DNA of 28,418 nucleotides from an uncultured Bulleidia sp. (GCA_934725105.1 CAKVBD010000028.1:1-28418); one strand, 5' to 3'; positions 1 to 7,024 are shown, counted from the first letter of the stretch. Translations and numbers: made by a program. Notes: a model not told the origin generated them from the letters alone.

Positions 1-207
1 GAAGCGGATGATGCGATTTTTGCCTATAAACGAGTATTAAATAATGAAGAATTACTTGTATTAAGTAACTTTTATGGGAAAGAATGTACATTTGATATGG
101 ATTTAAGTGATTATGAGATCTTACTTTCTAATTATGCGGATAGTTTAAATACAAATCATACGCTTCGTCCTTATGAGTCTTTAGTTTTATATAAAAAATC
201 AAAATGA
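1..207 (+). CDS. Alpha-glucosidase (GH13, oligo-1,6-glucosidase type), C-terminal fragment
   Basis: The window opens inside this gene; only the last 68 codons are present, ending at TGA 205-207. The visible residues form the small C-terminal beta-sandwich of GH13 alpha-glucosidases: a stretch reading VLSNFYG, then an ILLSNY segment, then the LRPYESLVLYK ending typical of oligo-1,6-glucosidases and trehalose-6-phosphate hydrolases. The catalytic barrel lies upstream of the window, so substrate (isomaltose, maltose or trehalose-6-P) cannot be decided. The stop overlaps the start of the next gene (ATGA), so the two are translationally coupled. A role in intracellular alpha-glucan breakdown would fit glgP and malQ further along, but that link is inference. 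Confidence 0.75.
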   Translation, partial: EADDAIFAYKRVLNNEELLVLSNFYGKECTFDMDLSDYEILLSNYADSLNTNHTLRPYESLVLYKKSK

Positions 208-1004
208 AAAGGGATATTAAATTAGTTGCCGTAGATATTGATGGTACTTTTGTTAGGAATGATTATTCTTATGATGTGGATAGATTTAAAAATATATTTA
301 AACGAATGAAACAAAAGAATTGTTTATTTGTAGTGGCAAGTGGCAATCAGTATTATCAATTAAAAGATATATTTGATTACTGTAAGGATGAAATTTGTTT
401 TGTGGCAGAAAATGGAGCTTATGTTGTGGATAAAGGAAAATTGGTTTATGCAGTAGATATGCCGGAAAATACAGTACACAAAGTGATTGATGTATGTAGA
501 AAGTATCCAGAAATACTAAATGTCCTATGTGGAAAAGAGAGTGCCTATTGTGAAAGAGGAAAGGTGAGCCAAGCCTTCTTTGATTTGACAAAAATCTATT
601 ATCATCATTTAAAGTGGGTAGAAGATTTTAAGGAAGTAAACGATCAAATTTTAAAGTTTGCACCTACAGTTCCAGTTGAAAAAACATACGAATATTATGA
701 TTTGTTTAAATCAGAATTAGATGGAGAAATTGAACCTACTACAAGTGGACATGGATCAATCGATTTAATTATGCCAGGATTAAACAAGGCAACTGGATTA
801 AAGAGGATAATGGAACGCTACAATATAGATCCTAGTAAATGTGTAGCGTTTGGAGATAATGGGAATGATATAGAAATGTTACAATATTGTGAACATAGTT
901 ATGCCGTAGAAAATGCGAGTGATGAAGCAAAGAAAGCTGCAAAATATATATGCTTATCCAATGAGGAAGATGGTGTATTAAAAGTCTTAGATCAATTGTT
1001 TTAG
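204..1004 (+). CDS. Cof-type HAD-superfamily phosphatase (class IIB)
   Basis: A 266-residue cytoplasmic hydrolase of the Cof/YidA type, the usual length for the family. Motif I is DIDGTF at residues 11-16 (D11 nucleophile, D13 acid/base). Motif II is at A45-S46-G47, motif III lysine is K195, and motif IV is GDNGND at 217-222 for Mg2+ binding. The C2B cap lies between about residues 80 and 190. Family members dephosphorylate sugar phosphates, pyridoxal phosphate or FMN; the sequence does not show which. The start overlaps the stop of the upstream glucosidase by four bases, so the pair is probably one operon, and a sugar-phosphate substrate is a reasonable guess. A terminator follows at 1089-1135. 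Confidence 0.9.
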   Translation: MKRDIKLVAVDIDGTFVRNDYSYDVDRFKNIFKRMKQKNCLFVVASGNQYYQLKDIFDYCKDEICFVAENGAYVVDKGKLVYAVDMPENTVHKVIDVCRKYPEILNVLCGKESAYCERGKVSQAFFDLTKIYYHHLKWVEDFKEVNDQILKFAPTVPVEKTYEYYDLFKSELDGEIEPTTSGHGSIDLIMPGLNKATGLKRIMERYNIDPSKCVAFGDNGNDIEMLQYCEHSYAVENASDEAKKAAKYICLSNEEDGVLKVLDQLF

Positions 1005-1088
1005 GAGCTGTTACGAATAAGTGAGTTTAATTACTTATAAAGTTCAAAATATAAACAAATCCCAGTTTATCGCACTGTTTAAAAATAT

Positions 1089-1135
1089 AATCCGTTAGCC
1101 TACTAATCCTGGTAGAAAGCTGACGGATTTTTTTT
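1089..1135 (+). terminator. Rho-independent terminator after the HAD phosphatase
   Basis: Arms AATCCGTTAGC (1089-1099) and GCTGACGGATT (1119-1129) pair with one mismatch around a 19-base loop and run straight into a T tract (1127-1135). This closes the glucosidase-phosphatase operon about 85 bases after the stop codon. Confidence 0.8.
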
Positions 1136-1221
1136 GCACTTCTTGACGAGCAAACAGGGTGTGCCCTGGCTACTCAAAAGATGAAGACCTGAATTTACTG
1201 ATAAGCATGTGAAATGGGTGA

Positions 1222-1326
1222 ATTGGATACGCAAGATGCAGCACAGCTGATCAGAACCCTGTCAGTTATTTTTCTGAATCTAGTACCAGCGGATGCAGAA
1301 GAAAGCTTATCTATGACCACAGAATT
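1222..1326 (+). pseudogene. Relic of a serine recombinase (resolvase/invertase) N-terminus
   Basis: Read in the frame of 1222, the DNA encodes IGYARCSTADQNP, then after about 10 unrelated residues SGCRRKLIYDH. This matches the start of small serine recombinases, whose N-terminus normally reads IGYARVST-DQN followed by a GC-K/R-IYED segment. The serine of the -ARxST- motif is the catalytic one in that family. There is no start codon in this frame, because a TGA stands directly before the isoleucine, and there is no catalytic core or DNA-binding tail downstream. It is therefore a decayed fragment of a mobile-element recombinase. An open frame over the same bases in another phase (from 1214) has no recognisable product. 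Confidence 0.55.
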
Positions 1327-1356
1327 ATTTTTATTTGTACAGATAATATATGTTTG

Positions 1357-1441
1357 TTTTCGATTCAACTTGGAAAGACTATTTCTTAAGTTACGCTTTT
1401 GTTTTCGGTTCAACTTGGAAATTTTCGGTTCGAATTGGAAA
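1357..1441. repeat. Three 20-bp direct repeats (TTTTCGGTTCAACTTGGAAA type)
   Basis: Copies lie at 1357-1376, 1402-1421 and 1422-1441; the last two are immediately adjacent. The middle copy reads TTTTCGGTTCAACTTGGAAA; the first differs by one base and the third by one base. Short tandem or spaced repeats at element ends are known for transposase-binding sites of IS21-like elements. With the recombinase relic just upstream I read this as a remnant of a lost insertion element, without a family assignment. Confidence 0.6.
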
Positions 1442-1463
1442 ATGTCATATGGAATGTCCTTTT

Positions 1464-1601
1464 ACAACTCAGATGGTAACACATAATTCAAAAATACCTA
1501 TTGTTATGTAGGAATATTTTCGCTTTTTGACAACTCAGAAGGTAACAAACAATTTCGACATAAAAAGATCATAAATCTTTTTGACAACTCAAAAGGTAAC
1601 A
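1464..1601. repeat. Three 18-bp spaced direct repeats (ACAACTCAGAAGGTAACA type)
   Basis: Copies are at 1464-1481, 1530-1547 and 1584-1601, differing by one or two bases. A fourth partial copy (ACAACTCAAAA) begins at 1753. Start-to-start distances are 66, 54 and 169 bases. The last three copies (two full, one partial) are preceded by TTG so that each begins with TTGACA, a -35-like hexamer. Probably transposase-binding repeats left by an IS end; an operator array is an alternative. Confidence 0.6.
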
Positions 1602-1643
1602 GATAAATATTCTGCACCTCTACATATGTAAAGTATTACAATT

Positions 1644-1696
1644 CAGGAGACTTCTTTCTTTCTCCTGGCAGTACTATGATCAATAGCTATTGTCAT
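1644..1696. other. Two dyads in the gene-free scar
   Basis: CAGGAGA (1644-1650) pairs with TCTCCTG (1661-1667) around a 10-base loop. Just downstream, CAATAGCTATTG (1681-1692) is a perfect 12-bp palindrome, extended by ATGA (1676-1679) and TCAT (1693-1696) with one bulged T. No coding sequence is visible. They could be recombinase or transposase sites belonging to the relic upstream. Confidence 0.4.
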
Positions 1697-1749
1697 GCGT
1701 GGAGCTGTACACCAGTGTATCTGATACGTAAATATGTACGATAGATTCA

Positions 1750-1778
1750 TTGACAACTCAAAAATATTTCGGTACTAT
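1750..1778 (+). promoter_or_regulatory. Sigma-A-type promoter upstream of the DUF454 gene
   Basis: TTGACA (1750-1755), a 17-base spacer, then TACTAT (1773-1778). The -35 is supplied by the fourth, partial copy of the short repeat family. Expected transcription start is near 1785, directly before a hairpin (1789-1821). Confidence 0.5.
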
Positions 1779-1788
1779 TGCAATAGTT

Positions 1789-1821
1789 AGCTGTTTCTAA
1801 CATGTGGAAACAGCTTCTTTT
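1789..1821 (+). terminator. Hairpin with T-rich tail between promoter and DUF454 gene
   Basis: AGCTGTTTC (1789-1797) pairs perfectly with GAAACAGCT (1807-1815), followed by TCTTTT. It has terminator form, yet it sits just after the candidate promoter at 1750-1778. It is therefore either the terminator of vanished upstream genes or a leader attenuator. Confidence 0.5.
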
Positions 1822-1822
1822 A

Positions 1823-1839
1823 TCACTAAATGTTAGTGA
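1823..1839. promoter_or_regulatory. Palindrome TCACTAA-ATG-TTAGTGA
   Basis: A perfect 7-bp inverted repeat with a 3-base centre, 28 bases before the DUF454 start codon. It could be an operator or a small leader hairpin; no cognate regulator is apparent. Confidence 0.3.
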
Positions 1840-1866
1840 AAACTAACTTTATGAATGGAGGTATGA

Positions 1867-2241
1867 ATGAAGAAAGCTGTGTATTGTTTCTTGGGCTGTA
1901 TTTGTTTTGCATTAGGTGGGATTGGTGCTGTATTGCCGATTCTACCAACGGTTCCTTTTTTATTGTTGGCTGCGTTTTGTTTTGCGAGATCTTCCGAAAG
2001 ATTGCATGCATGGTTTCAACAGACAAAATTATATAAAGAAAATCTTGAAGATTATGTTGCTGGAAATGGCATGAAAAAACGAATTAAGATGCGTATTATG
2101 TGTACGGTGACAATCTTAATGAGTATTGGATTTATTCTGATGAGCAGTAAAGGGATACGGATTGGCTGTATTGTACTTGTGTGTGTATGGGGATTACATA
2201 TTTTGTATTTCATCTGTAAAGTGAAAACGATAGCTGAATAA
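1867..2241 (+). CDS. DUF454 (YbaN-like) small inner-membrane protein
   Basis: A 124-residue membrane protein. The N-terminal half carries the DUF454 signature: a glycine-rich hydrophobic segment LGGIGAVLPILPTVPFLLLA followed by CFARSS at about residues 38-43. A second hydrophobic segment covers roughly residues 78-115, so two to three membrane spans are expected. The ATG has GGAG (1857-1860) 6 bases upstream. The molecular function of the family is not established. It is followed after 47 bases by an alpha/beta hydrolase on the same strand, which probably shares the transcript, since no terminator is visible between them. Confidence 0.85.
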   Translation: MKKAVYCFLGCICFALGGIGAVLPILPTVPFLLLAAFCFARSSERLHAWFQQTKLYKENLEDYVAGNGMKKRIKMRIMCTVTILMSIGFILMSSKGIRIGCIVLVCVWGLHILYFICKVKTIAE

Positions 2242-2288
2242 AGATGCGTTATAATCTAAAAAAGTAGATTGATTTGGGAAGGAATGTC

Positions 2289-2924
2289 ATGGAAATATAT
2301 AAATATGGAGATGATCAGGCATCTATTGTTTTAATACAACTGGTGGGGGAACATGATCTTTCAGGAATTGAGCAGGAAATACATGAAATTCAAAAACTTA
2401 CGGAGATGAAATTTCAGCTTATTGCTTTAAAAGTGAATAACTGGAATCATGATTTATCACCATGGAATGCGGATGCAGTATTTGGTAATGAAGGATTTGG
2501 TGATGGTGCTGAAAAAACGCTGGATGAGGTTTTGAAGTTATGTGCGGATTTCAATAAAACATATTGTATCGGTGGTTATTCTATGTCTGGTTTATTTGCA
2601 TTGTGGTCAGCATATCAGACAAATCGATTTGCTGGAGTTGCGTCAGCTTCGCCATCAATCTGGTTTCTAGACTTTTTACATTATATGAAACAACAAAAGA
2701 TACAAACTAACTGTATCTATCTGAGTCTTGGAAATAAAGAAGAAAAGACTAGAAATTCTGTCGTGGCACAAGTAGGCGATTGTATTCGAGAAGCATATGA
2801 CTTGTTGAATGCGGAAAAAATTCAGTGCACACTAGAATGGAATGAAGGTGGTCACTTCAAAGAACCACATTTGAGAACGGCGAAAGCTTTTGTGTGGGTT
2901 ATGAAAAATATAAAGAAATCATAG
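2289..2924 (+). CDS. Alpha/beta-hydrolase (esterase-like)
   Basis: A cytoplasmic hydrolase of 211 residues with no signal peptide. The nucleophile elbow is GYSMSG with Ser98, and the probable catalytic histidine is His189 in GGHF near the C-terminus. The acid may be in the NKEE stretch around residues 149-152. I place the start at ATG 2289 because GGGAAGGA (2276-2283) gives a good ribosome site 5 bases before it; the frame is also open from a TTG at 2274, which would overlap that site. The fold resembles enterochelin-esterase-type and dienelactone-type hydrolases; no substrate can be named. It is followed by a terminator at 2929-2959. Confidence 0.75.
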   Translation: MEIYKYGDDQASIVLIQLVGEHDLSGIEQEIHEIQKLTEMKFQLIALKVNNWNHDLSPWNADAVFGNEGFGDGAEKTLDEVLKLCADFNKTYCIGGYSMSGLFALWSAYQTNRFAGVASASPSIWFLDFLHYMKQQKIQTNCIYLSLGNKEEKTRNSVVAQVGDCIREAYDLLNAEKIQCTLEWNEGGHFKEPHLRTAKAFVWVMKNIKKS

Positions 2925-2928
2925 AAAG

Positions 2929-2959
2929 ACAGGTTTTGCATGAAACTTGTTTTTATTTT
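2929..2959 (+). terminator. Rho-independent terminator after the hydrolase
   Basis: ACAGGTTT (2929-2936) pairs with AAACTTGT (2943-2950) with one G-T pair and a 6-base loop, followed by TTTTTATTTT. Confidence 0.65.
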
Positions 2960-3019
2960 ATGAATTGATTTTTGTGCTATATTAGTTTCCATATCTTTGT
3001 ATATATGTTGAGGTATAAA

Positions 3020-3739
3020 ATGAGGGGATTAGGAACAGTTATAAATGCATTTGCCATCATTGCTGGTGGTGTGCTCGGAATTTTATTTAAACGATTTTTG
3101 AAAGAAAGCTATCAAGATACAATCATAAAAGCAACGGGTTTTTCAGTTATTTTTCTTGGAATTGCAGGAACGCTTTCTAAGATGCTGCACGTGGAAACGG
3201 ATGGTTCATTGAGTACAAATGGATCGATGATTATGATTCTATCACTTGCCTTAGGTGCATTGCTTGGAGAAGTGGTTGATTTAGATGCAAAGTTTGAATG
3301 TTTTGGTGAGTGGCTGAAGCATAAGACTGGAAGTGATAGTGATAATCAGTTTGTGAATGGATTTGTTTCTGCGTCTTTAACCGTAAGTATTGGTGCGATG
3401 GCAGTCATTGGTTCGATTCAAGATGGAATCTATGGTGATTATTCAACGCTTATCGCAAAAGCTATTTTGGATTTCATTGTTATATTGATCATGGCTTCAT
3501 CTATGGGAAAAGGCTGTGTATTTTCTTTTATTCCTGTAGCTGTTCTGCAAGGAATTATGACTGCTTTGGCCGTTGTTCTTTCCGGCTTTATGACAGAAAC
3601 AGTTCTGAATCATATTTCGCTAGTTGGTAATATTCTGATCTTTTGCGTTGGGATTAATTTGGTCTGGCCGAGGACAATTAAAGTAGCAAATTTATTGCCA
3701 TCTTTACTTGTCGCGGTAATACTGGCAGAAATGATATGA
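3020..3739 (+). CDS. DUF554 family integral membrane protein
   Basis: A 239-residue polytopic membrane protein with the DUF554 pattern: it begins MRGLGTVINAFAIIAGGVLG, followed by a segment rich in GFSVIFLGIAG. A central acidic loop (about residues 90-115) precedes FVSASLTVSIGAMAVIGSIQ-D. Six to seven spans are likely. The frame is open from 2972, but ATG 3020 has a TTGAGG ribosome site 6 bases upstream and the family's normal N-terminus, so I chose it. The family includes E. coli YdfK/YqgA; no transport substrate or activity is established. It looks monocistronic, between terminators at 2929-2959 and 3750-3776. Confidence 0.88.
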   Translation: MRGLGTVINAFAIIAGGVLGILFKRFLKESYQDTIIKATGFSVIFLGIAGTLSKMLHVETDGSLSTNGSMIMILSLALGALLGEVVDLDAKFECFGEWLKHKTGSDSDNQFVNGFVSASLTVSIGAMAVIGSIQDGIYGDYSTLIAKAILDFIVILIMASSMGKGCVFSFIPVAVLQGIMTALAVVLSGFMTETVLNHISLVGNILIFCVGINLVWPRTIKVANLLPSLLVAVILAEMI

Positions 3740-3749
3740 ATCTGAAATT

Positions 3750-3776
3750 GAGTGAAGTGCGGTCACTCTTTTTTTT
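3750..3776 (+). terminator. Rho-independent terminator after the DUF554 gene
   Basis: GAGTGA (3750-3755) pairs with TCACTC (3763-3768) around a 7-base loop, followed by eight T residues. Confidence 0.8.
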
Positions 3777-3779
3777 GTA

Positions 3780-3788
3780 TGTTATAAT
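3780..3788 (+). promoter_or_regulatory. Extended -10 promoter of the leucine-rich-repeat gene
   Basis: TG-T-TATAAT (3780-3788), immediately after the preceding terminator. There is no convincing -35, as expected for extended -10 promoters. It gives a leader of about 60 bases before ATG 3855. Confidence 0.55.
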
Positions 3789-3854
3789 TTTGTTAGATAT
3801 AGTACTTCAATGAAATAATTAGCTTGTAACATAATCTGAATACAGGAGAATCAT

Positions 3855-5729
3855 ATGAAAAAAGGATGGGTTGTGTTGAATGTTTTATGTATTGGAATTG
3901 CATGTATGATGATGATTTCTTGTACAGGTATTTTTCAACAAAAAAAATTAGAATCTTCTGGTCAATGTGGAGATCAGTTAAGCTGGACATATGATCAAAA
4001 AAGGAAAGCATTAACAATTTCTGGCAGTGGTGCAATGAATGTACCAAAGTTTTACTGGAATGAATATGAAATTCAAACACTTGTGTTAGAAGAAGGAATT
4101 ACTTCCATTTCACAATCAGCGTTTTATGGTCATTCTGAACTTCGAGGTGAATTGAAACTTCCTTCAACTTTAGAAACGATTGAGGAGTTTGCATTCTATG
4201 ATTGCGGTAATTTAGAAGGTAATTTGATCATTCCTGAAAATGTTAAAAGAATTGGTGATTACGCTTTTCGTGGATGTGAAAAAATGAATGGAACACTGCA
4301 ATTACCAGAAGGCTTGTTATCTATTGGAGAGAATGCATTTTATGACTGTGCGTTTCAGGATGAATTACATATTCCAGAAAGTGTTTTAGAAATTGGTAGA
4401 GCTGCTTTTAAGGGGTGTGTTGGATTGCGTGGTAATCTGATCATTCCTGATTGTGTAGAAAATATAGGAGATTATGCATTTGCACAATGTAGTGGACTGG
4501 ATGGAGAATTGAAACTTTCTACGTCTTTAAAGACGATACCTGAAAGCTGCTTTAATGGCTGTGAGAATTTGAAAGGTGATTTAATCGTTCCTGATTCTAT
4601 CGAAGAGATTGGAGCACATGCTTTTTGGAATTGTGGTTTTGATGGAAAATTAGTGTTGTCAAAATCTATTAAGAAAATGGGGATATATGCATTTTCTTCT
4701 TGTAGAAAACTTACGGGAAGTCTTGTGATTCCAGAATTGATGGAAACAATTCCATCGCATGCATTTGCATATTGTACAGGTATAGAAAGTGTAACTTTTC
4801 CAAGTGCATTAAAGTATATTTCTGAAGGTGCTTTTCGTGATTGCACAGCATTAACAAGTATTTCTTTACCAGAGCATCTTTTGATAGTTGGCAATGACGC
4901 ATTTAGTCACTGTATTTCTTTAGAAGGTGATTTGAACCTTCCAGATGCATTGCTTTCCATTGGAGAACGTAGTTTTGAAAATTGTAAAAAAATAAAACAT
5001 ATAAAACTTCCTGAATCTTTATTGAATATTAAAGAAGATGCTTTTGTTGACTGTGAAGCGTTATGTGGTGATTTAGTGATTCCTGATAGTGTTTATGTGA
5101 TTGGTCCGAATGCTTTTCAAAAAACAAAGATATCTTCTGTACAATTTGGTAATCAGAATGCAAAGCTTGTTAGTATTGGCAGTGGTGCATTTTATCAGTG
5201 TGATGCTTTAAAAAATGTTCAATTGACAGGAAATATTCCAGATTATTATGCAGAAACAGTAACTGAAGAGACAGATGGATATCCAGAAACGTTATATTCA
5301 AGTTTTCCGGAAGATTGTAAGATTGATTTTGTAGAGAATCAAAAAAATATAGAGAATGATTTACCTCTGTCTATCAACGGTGAAACACAGGAAAACAAAA
5401 TTGAACCATATTCCTGGGTGGATCATTTGCGTGAAAGCAAACTGAAAGGAACTGGTAAATATGCGGATATTGAAATTGTATTTGAGGATAGGATGGAACT
5501 TCGTGTGAATGGCAGAAGAAATAATTCTGTTGTATTTGAAGCAGAACCATATGATGCTGAAATGAAAATATCAGTAACATTTCCGTATAGAGATGGAATG
5601 GTTACTGATATGAGAATGATAGAAGAAGGTGGAAATGATTGTGTTCTAGAAGCAACATACATAAAAGATGATCAGGAATCTTTTATCTATTTTACAGATG
5701 GGTCAGAAGAAGGAATTTATGTATTTTAG
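3855..5729 (+). CDS. BspA-type leucine-rich-repeat surface lipoprotein
   Basis: A 624-residue exported lipoprotein. The hydrophobic signal (residues 5-22) ends in a lipobox MIS-C with the lipid-bearing Cys23. Residues about 75-465 hold roughly 16 LRR_5/BspA-type repeats of 22-26 residues. Each has an I/L-P start, an IG--AF core and a cysteine (for example LPEGLLSIGENAFYDC), and most carry a G-L turn. This forms a solenoid on the cell surface. BspA-like repeats in other bacteria bind host or bacterial surface ligands; the ligand here is unknown. Residues about 510-624 form a separate C-terminal domain rich in beta-strand-like segments that I do not recognise. There is no LPXTG, SLH or choline-binding anchor, which fits lipid anchoring. 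The ribosome site AGGAG is 6 bases upstream. The next gene may be cotranscribed. Confidence 0.9.
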   Translation: MKKGWVVLNVLCIGIACMMMISCTGIFQQKKLESSGQCGDQLSWTYDQKRKALTISGSGAMNVPKFYWNEYEIQTLVLEEGITSISQSAFYGHSELRGELKLPSTLETIEEFAFYDCGNLEGNLIIPENVKRIGDYAFRGCEKMNGTLQLPEGLLSIGENAFYDCAFQDELHIPESVLEIGRAAFKGCVGLRGNLIIPDCVENIGDYAFAQCSGLDGELKLSTSLKTIPESCFNGCENLKGDLIVPDSIEEIGAHAFWNCGFDGKLVLSKSIKKMGIYAFSSCRKLTGSLVIPELMETIPSHAFAYCTGIESVTFPSALKYISEGAFRDCTALTSISLPEHLLIVGNDAFSHCISLEGDLNLPDALLSIGERSFENCKKIKHIKLPESLLNIKEDAFVDCEALCGDLVIPDSVYVIGPNAFQKTKISSVQFGNQNAKLVSIGSGAFYQCDALKNVQLTGNIPDYYAETVTEETDGYPETLYSSFPEDCKIDFVENQKNIENDLPLSINGETQENKIEPYSWVDHLRESKLKGTGKYADIEIVFEDRMELRVNGRRNNSVVFEAEPYDAEMKISVTFPYRDGMVTDMRMIEEGGNDCVLEATYIKDDQESFIYFTDGSEEGIYVF

Positions 5730-5786
5730 AAGATCATATTCTTGTTTGTAATTATGATATATCGAAAAAATGAAAGGAGAATGAAG

Positions 5787-6284
5787 ATGAGTGAGATTAC
5801 ATTAGAAAAACTTCCCAAGACAGTAGAAGAATTAAAAGCAATGCCACAAGCAGATCTAACAAAACCAGAGGAGGTTGCTGCACTGGTTGTGGCTGTGTTG
5901 GCTTTGTATCCTGAAAATCCATCAGAAGCGGAAAACATGCTTGATTATTTACGTGGTCCAAAACCATTAAATGGCATAGATAAACAATTCATCAAGGATC
6001 GTTTCCGTGGAAAAGAATACCTGATGCGTTCTTATTTTGCTGGATCAACTCCTGAAAATAACTACACGCCTGCATTGCCTTATCGCGTTGTAATATCTGA
6101 GAATGCTTATAGCAGAAGCCAGTTTGAAGAAGGCTATTTAACGTTGTATGTTGCCTGCAGTGGAGCGGATAGTCCAAGACCATTGAAACTGCGTAAGAAA
6201 CCTTCTACAGGACAGTGGTTTCTATGGGAACAGCATCTTTTAACAGGAATCAGAATTCCAAAGGAGAGTGATCCTTGGGCATAG
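5787..6284 (+). CDS. Probable DUF6935 family protein
   Basis: A 165-residue soluble protein without signal peptide or membrane segment. I start it at ATG 5787 because AAGGAGA (5774-5780) is 6 bases before it; an ATG at 5781 abuts the site and the frame is open from 5742. The C-terminal half has conserved-looking blocks: KQFIKDRFRGKEYL, GSTPENNYTP, ACSGADSPRPLKLRKK and a WFLWEQHLL-IRIPKE-DPWA ending. I associate these with DUF6935, a family of unknown function in gut Bacillota; that assignment is from memory. It lies 57 bases after the leucine-rich-repeat lipoprotein gene with no terminator between, so they may share a transcript. Confidence 0.65.
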   Translation: MSEITLEKLPKTVEELKAMPQADLTKPEEVAALVVAVLALYPENPSEAENMLDYLRGPKPLNGIDKQFIKDRFRGKEYLMRSYFAGSTPENNYTPALPYRVVISENAYSRSQFEEGYLTLYVACSGADSPRPLKLRKKPSTGQWFLWEQHLLTGIRIPKESDPWA

Positions 6285-6360
6285 GATGGAGTGATAAGAA
6301 GTATATTCTTTCAAATATTATTATCTTATTTGTTACCTCAACCTTTAAGGTGAAAATAGT

Positions 6361-6424
6361 CGATCAGCCTTGGCAATGAAAAAGGAACTTTACCAGCAGT
6401 TCCTTTTTTACCCGTGGCTGATCG
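6361..6424. terminator. Nested bidirectional terminator hairpin
   Basis: An inner stem AAAAAGGAACT (6379-6389)/AGTTCCTTTTT (6398-6408) works as an intrinsic terminator on either strand. It is enclosed by a perfect outer stem CGATCAGCC (6361-6369)/GGCTGATCG (6416-6424). It lies between the DUF6935 gene (forward) and the convergent TetR-family pseudogene (reverse). Confidence 0.75.
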
Positions 6425-6491
6425 CTTTCATAGCCATTTAAAATATAACAAATCGTTTTTTTTTCTTTTTCAAGCTTTATCATTCTAACGT

Positions 6492-6911
6492 TTATTTTTG
6501 AGGAAAGTAAGAATGAATGATTGTATCAATACTGTTTGTACCCTTACAGATTAATTGATTAGAAATATGAATTGCTTCATCTAATGTTAATTGGTCCATC
6601 TCTTTTCTCCATTGCCTATATAAATCAAGGGTAGTAGAACGATAATATATCGCAATCATATTTTGAACACTTTGAGGAAGCATTTTCCAATATGGATTAG
6701 CTGTATGCTCAAGTGCATGACAGTATGCTTTGTCAAACACTCTATTACATAGATCATTGTAAGGAGGATAACAAAGTATTTTTTGAAACCATTCTGGCTG
6801 GTTAGCAAAGTAGTGGAAGAAAACAGCGTTTGCATCCTCATGTGGTCTATTTTCAGGGAGTTGTGTTGTAACTTTGATATAGTCTTGGGTGATTTGATCA
6901 AGATGCAAAAT
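6492..6911 (-). pseudogene. TetR-family regulator, C-terminal part cut off by IS21 insertion
   Basis: About 139 codons of the ligand-binding, dimerisation domain of a TetR-family repressor. Alpha-helical sequence runs from HLDQITQDYIK to a natural stop at 6492. It has no HTH and no proper start: upstream in frame is a TAG at 6912-6914 contributed at the insertion-element junction. The missing HTH half lies at 9456-9646, on the other side of the IS21 element and in the same orientation. Together the halves give about 200 residues, the usual TetR length. The interruption should abolish repressor function. A bidirectional terminator lies downstream. Confidence 0.8.
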
Positions 6912-6919
6912 CTAAAATA

Positions 6920-6980
6920 AGAATGTAGGAAATATACGAAATAAAATTGTATAGAAACCTACATTCTTATTTTGTATTTT
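6920..6980. repeat. Left terminal inverted repeat of the IS21 element
   Basis: Sixty-one positions align without gaps to the reverse complement of 9392-9452, with 47 identities by hand count. Each end also folds on itself: AATGTAGG (6922-6929) pairs with CCTACATT (6958-6965). Multiple transposase-binding repeats within the ends are typical of IS21-family elements. Confidence 0.85.
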
Positions 6981-7024
6981 CAGAAGAGGATTGAGTTGTT
7001 ATCATCGCCATGGAGGTGATAACA

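Noticed and set aside
1214..1486. An open frame of 90 codons across the repeat region
   Set aside because: Its sequence runs through both the recombinase relic (in another phase) and the short direct repeats, has no ribosome site and no recognisable product; repeat translation explains its FRFNLE-like residues.
1464..1601. Possible small CRISPR array
   Set aside because: Repeats are only 18 bp, start-to-start distances vary from 54 to 66 and then 169, there is no cas gene, and a second unrelated repeat family adjoins; an insertion-element end fits better.
4472..4894. Long reverse-strand open frame inside the LRR gene
   Set aside because: It mirrors the regular repeats of the forward gene, has no ribosome site and no independent similarity.
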